Origin: Pseudoroseomonas aestuarii
GTDB lineage: Bacteria > Pseudomonadota > Alphaproteobacteria > Acetobacterales > Acetobacteraceae
Direction of reading: 5' to 3'
Assembly (NCBI RefSeq): GCF_042651065.1
Contig: NZ_JBHSCH010000013.1
Location: forward strand, 1 to 64,000
Length of the DNA: 64,000 nt
The position numbers were made by a program, and so were the translations under genes. Below, piece by piece: positions 1 to 8,900 of the stretch (position 1 is its first letter; each line of letters opens with the position of its first letter). A model generated the notes under the pieces. The model saw only the letters and a program-made list of their open reading frames with translations, did no database searches and was not told the origin of the DNA.

Positions 1-330
1 CTGCCGCCCGCGCCGCCGCCGCGCTGGCGCTGCTCGCGGCTGCCGCGCTGGTACCCGGCGCTGCCGGCGCTCGCAGCGGTGGCCTGGCTGCTGGCCGACC
101 CGGCCGCGGAGCTGCTGCCGCTGTCGCTGTGCCTGGTGCTCTCCGTGCCGCTGCTGCTGCAGGGGCTGGCCGCCATGCACACGCGGCTGGCGCGCGTCAG
201 CTTCCGGCTGCCACTGCTGATCCTGCTCTATGTCCTGCTTCTCGTCTTCAGCCTGCCGGGCGCCCTGATCCTTGTGGCGCTCGGCCTCCTCGAACAGTAC
301 GGGCGCCGCAACCCGCCCGCCAACATGTGA
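1..330 (+). CDS. C-terminal part of a DUF2232-type membrane protein (5' end outside window)
   Basis: The frame is open from base 1 to the TGA at 328-330, so the gene starts upstream of the window. The visible part is almost entirely hydrophobic, with about three membrane-spanning stretches rich in Leu, Ala and Val. It ends in a short polar tail containing LLEQYGRR. Proteins of this kind (DUF2232) commonly lie between rpsR and rplI in alphaproteobacteria, and rplI follows here after 16 bases, which supports the call. Function is unknown. An internal GTG at 79 is in frame but there is no reason to prefer it as a start. Confidence 0.7.
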   Translation: MPPAPPPRWRCSRLPRWYPALPALAAVAWLLADPAAELLPLSLCLVLSVPLLLQGLAAMHTRLARVSFRLPLLILLYVLLLVFSLPGALILVALGLLEQYGRRNPPANM

Positions 331-346
331 GATCGGGGTTACACCG

Positions 347-916
347 ATGATCGAAGTCATCCTGATGCAGCGGGTCGACAAGCTCGGCCAGATGGGCGAG
401 CTGGTGAAGGTCCGCCCGGGCTACGCCCGCAACTTCCTGCTGCCCAAGGGCAAGGCGATCCGCGCCAACAAGGACAACCTCGCCCGCTTCGAGCGCGAGC
501 GCGTCCAGCTCGAGGCGCAGAACCTGAAGCGCCGCGAGGAAGCCGAGCGCATCGCCGAGCGGATGGACGGCCTCACCGTCGTCATCATCCGCCAGGCGGG
601 CGAGTCCGGCGGCCTGTACGGCTCCGTCTCCGGCCGCGACATCGCGGACGCGGCGAAGGAAGCCGGCCTGACCGTCTCCCGCAGCCAGGTGCTGCTGGAG
701 CAGCCGATCAAGACGCTGGGCCTCACCACCGTCCGCGTCGAGCTGCACCCGGAGGTGTTCCTGCCGCTGACCGTCAACGTCGCCCGCTCGGTCGAAGAGG
801 CCGACAAGCAGGCGCGCGGTGAGGACCTGCGCGCCGAGCAGCAGGCCGAGGAGGAGAGCCTGGAGGCCGAGCTGGCCGCCGAGCTGTCCGAGCTGGGCGC
901 CGCGAGCGAGGACTGA
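347..916 (+). CDS. rplI: 50S ribosomal protein L9 (bL9)
   Basis: A structural protein of the large ribosomal subunit that binds 23S rRNA. The N-terminus reads MIEVILMQRVDKLGQMGELV and continues into the L9 signature (VRPGYARNFLLPKGKA). A charged linker helix of about 35 residues and the C-terminal domain follow. At 189 residues it is longer than the roughly 150 usual for the family; the surplus is an acidic Glu/Ala-rich tail. The ATG at 347 is preferred over upstream in-frame codons because the family starts at this Met. It lies 16 bases after the DUF2232 gene, so the two are probably co-transcribed, and a strong hairpin follows. Confidence 0.97.
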   Translation: MIEVILMQRVDKLGQMGELVKVRPGYARNFLLPKGKAIRANKDNLARFERERVQLEAQNLKRREEAERIAERMDGLTVVIIRQAGESGGLYGSVSGRDIADAAKEAGLTVSRSQVLLEQPIKTLGLTTVRVELHPEVFLPLTVNVARSVEEADKQARGEDLRAEQQAEEESLEAELAAELSELGAASED

Positions 917-955
917 TCCCGCCCCCCGGCCTGCCGGCCGGAGGATGGAAACCGG

Positions 956-983
956 AAAGGGCGCCCCCTGGGGCGCCCTTTCT
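956..983 (+). terminator. Rho-independent terminator of rplI
   Basis: A 10-bp perfect stem (AAAGGGCGCC at 956-965 with GGCGCCCTTT at 972-981) with a CCCTGG loop is followed by a short pyrimidine run. It lies 40 bases after the rplI stop and separates rplI from the fatty-acid synthase gene. Confidence 0.75.
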
Positions 984-1091
984 GCATTTCCGGCCCGCTT
1001 CCGCATTGCCCCGCTCCCGTCCGCGTGACTGGACAGGTCAGCGAAGGAGACCCAACCATTTCGCCGCTGGGGTTGATGGAGGGCTCGGACG

Positions 1092-2408
1092 ATGCTGTTC
1101 GATCGCGTTCTGTCCCGCATGATCCGCTGCGGGACCCTGACGGTCCGCTATCCGGATGGCCGGATGCGCCTTTATCGCGGCACGGATGGCCCGGGCGACG
1201 GCGGCCCCCGGGCCGGCCTTGTGGCCGGCATGCACATCCGCACCCCCCGCGCGCTGCGCCGGCTGCTGCTGAATCCCGGCCTGGGCTTCGGCGAGGCCTA
1301 CATGGATGGCGAGATCGCGCCGCTGGACTGCTCCCTCTACGCGCTGGCGGACCTGCTGGTGCTGAACATGATGGCGCATGGCCACCCGGCCGAGACGCTG
1401 ATGGAGAAGCTGCGCTGGCTGCGCCGGCACATCGACCAGCTCAACCCCGCCGGCCGCGCGCGCCGCAACGTGGCGCACCACTATGACCTCAACAGCCGCC
1501 TCTACGCCCTCTTCCTCGACCGCGACCGGCAGTATTCCTGCGCCTACTTCGCCACCGGGCAGGAGACGCTGGAGGAGGCGCAGCTGGCCAAGAAGCGCCA
1601 CATCGCCGCCAAGTTGAAGCTCGACCGGCCCGACCTCGAGGTGCTGGACATCGGCTGCGGCTGGGGCGGCATGGCGCTGCACCTGGCGCGCGAGCACGGG
1701 GCGCGCGTCACCGGCATCACCCTCTCCACCGAACAGCTGGCGGTGGCGCGCGGCCGCGCCGCCGAGGCGGGGCTGGATGGCCGCGTCCGCTTCGAGCTGA
1801 TGGACTACCGGGACTGGACCCGGCCGGTGGACCGCATCGTCTCGGTCGGCATGTTCGAGCATGTCGGCATCGACCATTACCGCCGCTTCTTCCGCACGCT
1901 GAAGGGGGCGCTGAAGCCGGACGGGGTGGCGCTGGTGCACGCCATCGGCCGCAGCGACGGGCCGGGCAGCACGAATCCGTGGATCAGCAAGTACATCTTC
2001 CCCGGCGGCTACTCCCCCGCCCTCTCCGAGGTGCTGCCGGCGGCGGAGCGGTCCGGCCTCTGGGTGACGGATATCGAGATCCTGCGCCTGCACTACGCGC
2101 AGACGCTCGCCCACTGGCGCCGCCGCTTCGCCGCCAACCGCGACGCCATCCAGAGCCTCTATGACGAGCGCTTCTGCCGCATGTTCGAGTTCTACCTCGT
2201 GGGCTCGGAGCTGGCCTTCCGCCGCATGGGGCACATGAACTGGCAGCTGCAGCTCACCCGCGACATCGGCACCCTGCCGCTGACCCGGGACTACATGGCG
2301 CAGGCCGAGGCGGAGGCGCGGGCGCGCCACCCGGCCGAGGCCGCCGGCCCGGCGGAGCCGGGGGCGGAACGGCACGATTCGCCGGTCAGCCTGCGGCGCA
2401 AGGGCTGA
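1092..2408 (+). CDS. cfa: Cyclopropane-fatty-acyl-phospholipid synthase family methyltransferase
   Basis: Predicted to transfer a methylene group from S-adenosylmethionine to double bonds of membrane phospholipid acyl chains. At 438 residues it has the family's usual length. The SAM-binding glycine motif VLDIGCGWGG lies near residues 184-193 and is followed by the acidic end of strand 2. The N-terminal third is the lipid-binding extension seen in Cfa proteins. The ATG at 1092 has GGAGGG about nine bases upstream. It is a stand-alone gene between the rplI terminator and dnaB. The catalytic Cys of classical Cfa was not traced residue by residue, so a related fatty-acid methyltransferase is possible. 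Confidence 0.9.
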   Translation: MLFDRVLSRMIRCGTLTVRYPDGRMRLYRGTDGPGDGGPRAGLVAGMHIRTPRALRRLLLNPGLGFGEAYMDGEIAPLDCSLYALADLLVLNMMAHGHPAETLMEKLRWLRRHIDQLNPAGRARRNVAHHYDLNSRLYALFLDRDRQYSCAYFATGQETLEEAQLAKKRHIAAKLKLDRPDLEVLDIGCGWGGMALHLAREHGARVTGITLSTEQLAVARGRAAEAGLDGRVRFELMDYRDWTRPVDRIVSVGMFEHVGIDHYRRFFRTLKGALKPDGVALVHAIGRSDGPGSTNPWISKYIFPGGYSPALSEVLPAAERSGLWVTDIEILRLHYAQTLAHWRRRFAANRDAIQSLYDERFCRMFEFYLVGSELAFRRMGHMNWQLQLTRDIGTLPLTRDYMAQAEAEARARHPAEAAGPAEPGAERHDSPVSLRRKG

Positions 2409-2540
2409 AGGGGCCGGCAGGAGGAATCGCTGGCGGGGCTGCCGCCGCCGCCGTGTCCTGCCGGTGACAGCCGCGTATCATCCCCGCTATCCACAGCCCG
2501 GGCCTCGCACAGCCCGGGCGGGAGGGGCTAGATTGGCCCC

Positions 2541-4058
2541 ATGAACAGCGTACCCCCGCCCGGCGAAGTGCTCGGCCTCTCGCAGCGCCTGCCACCCTCG
2601 AACCTGGAGGCGGAGCAGGCCCTGCTCGGCGCGCTGCTGGCCAACAACAAGGCCTATGAGCGCGTCTCCGAATTCCTGGCGCAGGAGCATTTCGCCGATG
2701 CCCTGCACGGCCGCATCTTCGCCGCCATCCAGCGCCGCATCGAGGCCGGCCAGCTGGCCGACGCCGTCACGCTGCGCGCCGAGTTCGAGCATTCCGGCCT
2801 GCTCGACGAGGTGGGCGGCGCCGGCTACCTGGCCAAGCTGCTCGGCGCCATGGTCGGCATCATCAATGCCGGCGAGTACGGCAAGGTCATCCATGATTGC
2901 TGGCTGCGCCGGCAGCTGATCGACCTCGGCGAGACGGTGGTGAACCGCGCCTTCGGCGCCGATGCCGAGCTGGAGGCGCGCGAGCAGCTGGAGGCGGCCG
3001 AGCAGGCGCTGTTCGACCTCGCCAAGGATGGCGGCTCGGAGGGCGGCTTCGTCACCTTCAGCCGGGCGCTGACCGATGCGGTGAGCATGGCCGAGAAGGC
3101 CTTCACCAGCGGCGGCGGCGTCTCCGGCCTGCCTTCCGGCCTGCGCGACCTGGATGCCAAGACCGGCGGCCTGCACCCCTCCGACCTCGTCATCCTCGCC
3201 GGCCGCCCCGGCATGGGCAAGACGGCGCTGGCCACCAAGGTCGCCTTCGGCGCCGCCAAGTCCCTGCTGCGCGACGCCGAGGACGAGCACGGGCCGGGCG
3301 CGGTGCCGAAGGGCGGCTGCGCCATCTTCTCGCTGGAGATGAGCGCCGACCAGCTCGCCACCCGCCTCCTCTCCGAGGAGAGCCGCGTCTCGGGCGACCG
3401 CATCCGCCGCGGCGAGATCCAGCAGCGCGACTTCGACCGCTTCGTCGAGGTCAGCCGCGAGCTGGCCCGCCTGCCGCTGTTCATCGACGACACGCCCGCC
3501 ATCACCATCTCGGCCATGCGCACCCGCTGCCGGCGCCTCAAGCGCACGCGCGGCCTGAACCTGATCGTGGTGGACTACCTGCAGCTGATGCGCCCCGCCG
3601 CCGGCAGCAAGCCGGAGAACCGGGTGCAGGAGATCAGCCAGATCACCCAGGGGCTGAAGGCCATCGCCAAGGAGCTGGCGGTGCCGGTCATCGCCCTCTC
3701 GCAGCTCTCCCGCCAGGTGGAGAACCGCGAGGACAAGCGCCCGCAGCTCTCGGACCTGCGCGAATCCGGCTCGATCGAGCAGGATGCCGACATGGTGATG
3801 TTCGTCTACCGCGACGACTACTACCTGAAGATGCAGGAGCCGAAGCAGACCAACTTCGACAACGCCGAGAAGTACGAGGCGGCCCTGGCCAGCTGGAAGG
3901 ACCGCATGGAAAAGGCCTACAACCGCGCCGACCTGATCGTCGCCAAGCAGCGCCACGGCCCCACCGGCACCATTCCGCTCTTCTTCGAGGCGGAGTTCAC
4001 CCGCTTCGGCGATCTCGACATCGTGCACGGGGACATGCATGGCGGCAGCGATTACTGA
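2541..4058 (+). CDS. dnaB: Replicative DNA helicase DnaB
   Basis: The hexameric ATP-driven helicase that unwinds DNA at the replication fork. It is 505 residues long. The N-terminal domain (PPSNLEAEQALLGALL) binds primase and the C-terminal RecA-like domain carries Walker A GRPGMGKT at 221-228, Walker B LIVVDYLQLM and the motif SQLSRQVENR. The insert between the Walker A segment and SLEMS is somewhat longer than in E. coli. Its last 20 bases overlap alr in a different frame, which suggests translational coupling. Upstream, CTATCCACA at 2487-2495 differs by one base from the DnaA-box consensus. Confidence 0.98.
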   Translation: MNSVPPPGEVLGLSQRLPPSNLEAEQALLGALLANNKAYERVSEFLAQEHFADALHGRIFAAIQRRIEAGQLADAVTLRAEFEHSGLLDEVGGAGYLAKLLGAMVGIINAGEYGKVIHDCWLRRQLIDLGETVVNRAFGADAELEAREQLEAAEQALFDLAKDGGSEGGFVTFSRALTDAVSMAEKAFTSGGGVSGLPSGLRDLDAKTGGLHPSDLVILAGRPGMGKTALATKVAFGAAKSLLRDAEDEHGPGAVPKGGCAIFSLEMSADQLATRLLSEESRVSGDRIRRGEIQQRDFDRFVEVSRELARLPLFIDDTPAITISAMRTRCRRLKRTRGLNLIVVDYLQLMRPAAGSKPENRVQEISQITQGLKAIAKELAVPVIALSQLSRQVENREDKRPQLSDLRESGSIEQDADMVMFVYRDDYYLKMQEPKQTNFDNAEKYEAALASWKDRMEKAYNRADLIVAKQRHGPTGTIPLFFEAEFTRFGDLDIVHGDMHGGSDY

Positions 4059-5166
4059 GGCGGAAGCCGCCGCCTTCCCGGCCCGCGCCGCGGCGGATTT
4101 CGCGGGCGAGCTGGTGGTCGATCTCGGCGCCATCGCCGCCAACTGGCGCGACCTCGGCGCGCGGCACCCCTCCGGCCCGGTGGCGGGCGTGGTGAAGGCG
4201 GATGGCTACGGCCTCGGCGCCGCCCCCGTGGCGCGCGTCCTGGCCGATGCCGGCTGCCGGCATTTCTTCGTCGCGCAATTCTCCGAGGGGCTGGCGCTGC
4301 GGGAGGCCCTCGGCCACGGCCCAATGATCGCCGTGCTGGGCGGCTTCCCGCCCGGCGCCGATGCGGGCGCGGCCCTCACCCCCGTGCTGAACACGCCCGA
4401 GGATGTGGCGGCGGCACGCGCCGCGGGGCTGCGCGGCGCCATCCTGCATGTGGACACCGGCATGGAGCGGCTTGGGGTCAACGCCGCCGAGCTGGCGGGG
4501 CTGGGCGGCCTCGCGGGCCTCGGCCTGCGCTACGTGATGACCCACCTGGCCTGCGCCGACGAGCCGGCGCATCCGCTGAACGCCGCCCAGGCCGTGCGCT
4601 TCGCCGCCGCGCGGGCGGCGCTGCCGGGGGTTCCGGCCAGCTTCGCCAATTCCTCCGGCCTGTTCCTGGGACCGGACTTCGCCTCCGACCTCGCCCGCCC
4701 CGGCTGCGCCCTCTACGGCATCAACCCGGCGCCGGGCCGGCCGAACCCGATGCGGCAGGTGCTGCGCCTCACCATTCCCATCCTGCAGCTGCGCGACGTG
4801 CCGGCCGGCGCCACGGTCGGCTACGGCGCCACATGGACCGCGCCGCGGCAAAGCCGCATCGCCACCATTGCCGCGGGCTATGCCGATGGCTACCTACGGT
4901 GCCTGTCCAGCCGGGGCATCGGCATTCTCGCCGGTCGCCCTGTGCCGCTGGTGGGCCGGGTATCGATGGACCTCATCACTCTCGACGTGACGGATGTGCC
5001 GGAAGCCCGGCTGGGCGACAGGGTCGAGCTGATCGGCCCGGCGCAGACGCCGGATGCGGTGGCGGCGCTCGCCGGCACCATCGGCTACGAGATTCTTACC
5101 TCCCTCGGCGCCCGCTACCGGCGGCGCCACCTCGAGCCAGGCCGGCCTTCCGGCGCGGCGGCATGA
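4039..5166 (+). CDS. alr: Alanine racemase
   Basis: A PLP enzyme interconverting L- and D-alanine to supply D-Ala for peptidoglycan. The PLP-binding lysine is K53 in VVKADGYGLG. The second catalytic base, a tyrosine, is in the C-terminal motif VGYGATW. At 375 residues it has normal length. The ATG at 4039 lies inside the dnaB 3' end (20-base overlap), the only reasonable start upstream of the conserved N-terminus. The dnaB-alr pairing recurs in Rhodospirillales. mlaE follows after 15 bases, so cell-wall and outer-membrane functions appear to share a transcript. Confidence 0.97.
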   Translation: MAAAITEAEAAAFPARAAADFAGELVVDLGAIAANWRDLGARHPSGPVAGVVKADGYGLGAAPVARVLADAGCRHFFVAQFSEGLALREALGHGPMIAVLGGFPPGADAGAALTPVLNTPEDVAAARAAGLRGAILHVDTGMERLGVNAAELAGLGGLAGLGLRYVMTHLACADEPAHPLNAAQAVRFAAARAALPGVPASFANSSGLFLGPDFASDLARPGCALYGINPAPGRPNPMRQVLRLTIPILQLRDVPAGATVGYGATWTAPRQSRIATIAAGYADGYLRCLSSRGIGILAGRPVPLVGRVSMDLITLDVTDVPEARLGDRVELIGPAQTPDAVAALAGTIGYEILTSLGARYRRRHLEPGRPSGAAA

Positions 5167-5181
5167 AGCGGCGCGGCTGAC

Positions 5182-5967
5182 TTGACCCTGATCCTGAACG
5201 TCCTGGCCGCCATCGGGCGCGGCGTGCTCGGCGCCTGCCGCGTCCTCGGCGCGGTGGTGCTGTTCGCCCTGGAGGGCGTCTCGCACATCCTCCGCCCGCC
5301 CTTCTATCCCCGGCTGATCGGCCGCGCCTTCGTCGAGATCGCCTATTTCTCGCTGCCGGTGGTGGCGCTGACGGCGGTGTTCACCGGCATGGTGCTGGCG
5401 CTGCAATCCTATTCCGGCTTCTCCCGCTTCGGCGCGGAGAGCGCCATCGCCAATGTGGTGGTGCTCTCCATCACGCGGGAGCTGGGGCCGGTGCTGGCGG
5501 GGCTGATGGTGGCGGGCCGCATCGGCGCCGCCTTCGCCGCCGAGATCGGCACCATGCGCGTCACCGACCAGATCGACGCGCTCACCACCCTCTCCACCAA
5601 CCCGATGAAGTACCTGGTGGCGCCCCGCCTGCTGGCCGGCACCATCGCCATGCCGCTGCTGGTGGTCATCGCCGACATCCTGGGCGTCATGGGCGGCTGG
5701 CTGATCGGCACGGCGCAGCTCGGCTTCACCTCCGCCTCCTACCTCACCTCCACCCTGAACTTCCTGCAGCCGATGGATGTCATCTCCGGCCTGGTGAAGG
5801 CGGCGGTGTTCGGCTTCGTCATCACGCTGATGGGCTGCTACAGCGGCTACACCAGCCGCGGCGGCGCGCAGGGCGTGGGGGCTGCCACCACCACGGCGGT
5901 GGTCTCCTCCTCCATCCTCATCCTGGCGCTGGACTATGTCCTGACGGCGGCGTTCTTCGGCTCATGA
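5182..5967 (+). CDS. mlaE: MlaE-type ABC transporter permease (phospholipid trafficking)
   Basis: The inner-membrane permease of the Mla system, which moves phospholipids between outer and inner membrane. The 261-residue protein has about five to six membrane segments. It carries the family landmarks LSITRELGPVLAGLMVAGR and AEIGTMRVTDQIDAL. The start is TTG at 5182; no ATG gives a full-length N-terminus. Its stop overlaps the mlaF start by four bases. No MlaD-like substrate-binding gene follows, although it usually does; it must be elsewhere, or another MCE protein serves. Confidence 0.95.
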   Translation: MTLILNVLAAIGRGVLGACRVLGAVVLFALEGVSHILRPPFYPRLIGRAFVEIAYFSLPVVALTAVFTGMVLALQSYSGFSRFGAESAIANVVVLSITRELGPVLAGLMVAGRIGAAFAAEIGTMRVTDQIDALTTLSTNPMKYLVAPRLLAGTIAMPLLVVIADILGVMGGWLIGTAQLGFTSASYLTSTLNFLQPMDVISGLVKAAVFGFVITLMGCYSGYTSRGGAQGVGAATTTAVVSSSILILALDYVLTAAFFGS

Positions 5968-6737
5968 GCAGCACCCCGAAAATCCGCCTGCGCGGCCTGA
6001 CCAAGCATTTCGGCGCCAAGACGGTGCTGGATGGCGTCGATCTCGACGTGGCGGCCGGCGAGGGCATGGTGGTCCTGGGCGGCTCCGGCTCGGGCAAGTC
6101 GGTCACCATCAAGTGCATCCTCGGCCTCATCACGCCGGATGCCGGCAGCATCGAGATCGACGGCCGCGACGTGCTCGCCATGCCACGCCGCGAGCGCGAG
6201 GCGCTGAACGACCGCATCGGCATGCTGTTCCAGAACGGCGCGCTGTTCGACAGCCTGCCCGTCTGGGAGAATGTCTGCTTCAAGCTGCTGGCGCAGAAGC
6301 GCATCACCCGCGCGAAGGCGCGGGACAAGGCGGCCGAGGTGCTGGCCCAGGTGGGGCTGGCCGCCAGCGTCGGCGACCTCTCCCCCTCTGAGCTCTCGGG
6401 CGGGATGCAGAAGCGCGTGGGCCTGGCCCGCGCCATCGCCGCCGAGCCGGAGATCATTTTCTTCGACGAGCCGACGACGGGCCTCGACCCGATCATGGGC
6501 GCGGTGATCGACGGGCTGATCGTGGATTGCGTCAAGCGCCTCGGCGCCACGGCGGTCTCCATCACCCACGACATGGCCAGCGCCCGCCGCATCGGCGACA
6601 CGGCGGCGATGATCCACAAGGGCCGCATCGTCTGGACCGGCCCGGCCGCCACGCTCGGCCACAGCGGCAACGCCATGGTGGACCAGTTCGCCAACGGCTC
6701 CCGCGAGGGGCCGATCACCATGGAGCTGCGCAAGTAG
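5964..6737 (+). CDS. mlaF: MlaF-type ABC transporter ATP-binding protein
   Basis: The cytoplasmic ATPase partner of MlaE. The 257-residue protein has Walker A GGSGSGKS at 39-46, the ABC signature LSGGMQKRVGLARAI, Walker B EIIFFDEPTTGLDP and the switch histidine in SITHDM. The start overlaps the mlaE stop (ATGA), so the two are translationally coupled. The following gene is radA rather than mlaD. Confidence 0.96.
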   Translation: MSSTPKIRLRGLTKHFGAKTVLDGVDLDVAAGEGMVVLGGSGSGKSVTIKCILGLITPDAGSIEIDGRDVLAMPRREREALNDRIGMLFQNGALFDSLPVWENVCFKLLAQKRITRAKARDKAAEVLAQVGLAASVGDLSPSELSGGMQKRVGLARAIAAEPEIIFFDEPTTGLDPIMGAVIDGLIVDCVKRLGATAVSITHDMASARRIGDTAAMIHKGRIVWTGPAATLGHSGNAMVDQFANGSREGPITMELRK

Positions 6738-6795
6738 CGCCAGGGGCGGGGCTCGCCCCCTCCCCTTCGTTCCCGGTTTGCCCCATATAGGGGGC

Positions 6796-8244
6796 ATGGC
6801 CAAACCCACCGCCCGTTTCGTCTGCCAGAGCTGCGGCGCCATCGCGCCCAAATGGCAGGGCCGCTGCGATTCCTGCGGCGAATGGAACACCCTGACCGAG
6901 GAGGTGGTGGAGGTCCGCGCCCCCGGCCCCGCCGGCAAGTCGGCCGGTGGCCGGCGGGTGGAATTCGTCAGCCTCAAGGGCCGGGCCGCGCCGCCGCCGC
7001 GCACCGAGAGCGGCATGGCCGAGCTGGACCGCGTGCTGGGCGGCGGCTTCGTGCCCGGCTCGGTGGTGCTGGTGGGCGGCGACCCGGGCATCGGCAAGTC
7101 CACCATCCTGCTGCAGGCGGCGGCGCGCATCGCCAGCGCCGGGCGGCGGGTGCTCTACATCTCGGGCGAGGAGGCGATCGACCAGGTGCGGCTGCGGGCG
7201 CTGCGCCTCGGCCTCTCGGAAAGCCCGCTCGGCCTCGCCGCCTCCACCAGCCTGCGTGACATCGCGGCGACGCTGGAGGAGGAGAAGGAGGCCACCCTCG
7301 TCATCGTCGACTCCATCCAGACAGTGTGGCTGGACAGCCTCGACTCCGCCCCCGGCACGGTGAGCCAGGTGCGCGCCTGCGCCGCCGAGCTGACCCGGCT
7401 GGCCAAGACGCGCGGCTTCGCCGTGGTGCTGGTAGGGCATGTCACCAAGGAAGGCACGCTGGCCGGCCCGCGCGTGCTGGAGCACATGGTGGACGCCACC
7501 CTCTACTTCGAGGGCGACCGCGGCCACCAGTTCCGCATCCTGCGCGCGGTGAAGAACCGCTTCGGCGCCACCGACGAGATCGGCGTCTTCGAGATGACGG
7601 ACCGGGGGCTGATGGAGGTGGCCAACCCCTCCGCCCTGTTCCTGGCCGAGCGGCGCGGCAACATCTCCGGCAGTGCCGTCTTCGCGGGGATGGAAGGGAC
7701 GCGGCCGGTGCTGGTGGAGATCCAGGCGCTGCTCTCCCCCTCCGCCTCCGGCGGCTCGCCGCGGCGGCAGGTGGTGGGATGGGATTCGGGGCGGCTGGCC
7801 ATGCTGATGGCGGTGCTCGAATCCCGCTGCCGCGTCAGCCTCGGGCAGAACGATGTCTACCTGAACATCGCCGGGGGCCTGCGCATCAACGAGCCGGCGG
7901 CCGACCTCGCGGTCGCTGCCGCCCTGGTCTCGGCCGCGACCGACCGCCCCACCGATCCGGGCATGGTGTTCTTCGGCGAGGTCGGCCTCTCGGGCGAGGT
8001 GCGGCAGGTGGCGCAGACCGACCTGCGCCTGCGCGAGGCCGCCAAGCTCGGCTTCCTGGCCGCCATGCTGCCGCGCCGCGTGGCGCGCGGCGGCCGCGCG
8101 GCCGCCGCGCATGACGGGCTGCGCCTGGCCGAGATCGGCCATCTGGCCGACCTCGTGGCGCCGCTCGCCGCCGCCGCGCCGGCGAAAAAGGAGAAGGCCA
8201 GGGAGAGGGCCCCCGAGAAGGCGGAGAAGCCGGCGGCGGAATGA
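6796..8244 (+). CDS. radA: DNA repair protein RadA
   Basis: A RecA-like ATPase that promotes branch migration during recombinational repair. The N-terminal C4 zinc finger has Cys10, Cys13, Cys24 and Cys27. Walker A GGDPGIGKS is near residues 94-102 and the RadA-specific KNRFG is at 253-257. A Lon-protease-like C-terminal domain follows, and the last 20 residues are rich in Lys and Glu. An in-frame TTG at 6778 exists, but MAKPTARFVC at 6796 matches the family. A TATAGG hexamer at 6786-6791 sits so close to this ATG that a leaderless transcript is possible; the matching -35 is poor. Confidence 0.97.
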   Translation: MAKPTARFVCQSCGAIAPKWQGRCDSCGEWNTLTEEVVEVRAPGPAGKSAGGRRVEFVSLKGRAAPPPRTESGMAELDRVLGGGFVPGSVVLVGGDPGIGKSTILLQAAARIASAGRRVLYISGEEAIDQVRLRALRLGLSESPLGLAASTSLRDIAATLEEEKEATLVIVDSIQTVWLDSLDSAPGTVSQVRACAAELTRLAKTRGFAVVLVGHVTKEGTLAGPRVLEHMVDATLYFEGDRGHQFRILRAVKNRFGATDEIGVFEMTDRGLMEVANPSALFLAERRGNISGSAVFAGMEGTRPVLVEIQALLSPSASGGSPRRQVVGWDSGRLAMLMAVLESRCRVSLGQNDVYLNIAGGLRINEPAADLAVAAALVSAATDRPTDPGMVFFGEVGLSGEVRQVAQTDLRLREAAKLGFLAAMLPRRVARGGRAAAAHDGLRLAEIGHLADLVAPLAAAAPAKKEKARERAPEKAEKPAAE

Positions 8245-8267
8245 GAGCCACCCGCCGCCGCCATTGC

Positions 8268-8296
8268 GTGACTCCCGCCCGGTGCTTGGCTATACG
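8268..8296 (+). promoter_or_regulatory. Candidate sigma70-type promoter for the cvpA-purF operon
   Basis: GTGACT (8268-8273) and TATACG (8291-8296) are separated by 17 bases, each matching the consensus at four of six positions. The predicted transcription start would lie only about three bases before the cvpA ATG at 8306, leaving almost no 5' leader. Confidence 0.4.
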
Positions 8297-8305
8297 CTGC
8301 CCCCG

Positions 8306-8866
8306 ATGACCTGGGTGGACGGCATTGTCCTCGCGGTGCTCGCCCTCTCGGCGCTCATCGCCTTCTTCCGCGGCCTGGTGCGCGAGGTGCTGGGCGTCGG
8401 CGCCTGGATCGGCGCGGCCCTGTTCGCCATCACCATCCTGCCGGGGCTGCGGCCGCTGGCTGTGGGCTACATCCAGCCCGAATGGCTGGCCGAGCTGATC
8501 GCCATCGGCGGCGCCTTCCTGCTGGCGCTTCTGGTGCTGAAGCTGCTCATCGCCTGGTTCGCCAACCGGGTGCGGGACTCCGTCCTCGGGGGTCTGGACC
8601 GCGCCCTCGGCATGGTGTTCGGCCTCGCGCGGGGTGCTTTCCTGGTGGTCCTCGCCTATATCGTGGGCGGGCTGTTCCTCCCCGCCGTGGATCGCTGGCC
8701 GGAGCCGGTGCGCGAGGCGCGGACCCTGCCCGTGGTGGCGGATGCGGCGGCGGCGCTTGTCTCGCGCCTGCCACCGGAGTATCGCCCGCGACTTCCCGAC
8801 CTGCCGCAGCGCAGCATGCCCAGCATGGACGAGCTGCTGCGACCCCCGGCCAGAGGCCGGACATGA
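8306..8866 (+). CDS. cvpA: CvpA family membrane protein
   Basis: A small inner-membrane protein of 186 residues with four predicted membrane segments, opening MTWVDGIVLAVLALSALIAF. CvpA was named for colicin V production and its molecular role is unclear. Linkage to purF is conserved across proteobacteria and holds here. The longer reading frame starting at 8111 overlaps radA and is not protein-like before the Met at 8306, so that Met is taken as the start. The C-terminal tail is Pro/Arg rich (PPARGRT) and is encoded by one of two duplicated hairpins. Confidence 0.93.
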   Translation: MTWVDGIVLAVLALSALIAFFRGLVREVLGVGAWIGAALFAITILPGLRPLAVGYIQPEWLAELIAIGGAFLLALLVLKLLIAWFANRVRDSVLGGLDRALGMVFGLARGAFLVVLAYIVGGLFLPAVDRWPEPVREARTLPVVADAAAALVSRLPPEYRPRLPDLPQRSMPSMDELLRPPARGRT

Positions 8867-8886
8867 GCACGCCGGCCCGAGGCCGG
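8846..8886 (+). repeat. Tandem duplicated GC hairpins and mini-ORF between cvpA and purF
   Basis: Two near-identical hairpins, CCGGCC-AGA-GGCCGG (8846-8860) and CCGGCC-CGA-GGCCGG (8872-8886), lie 26 bases apart. The first encodes the last residues of CvpA. The second lies in a nine-codon open frame (8863-8889, product MSTPARGR) whose ATG overlaps the cvpA stop as ATGA and which ends five bases before the purF start region. This looks like a local duplication that extended the junction. Confidence 0.6.
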
Positions 8887-8900
8887 TAACGAGGATGCCG

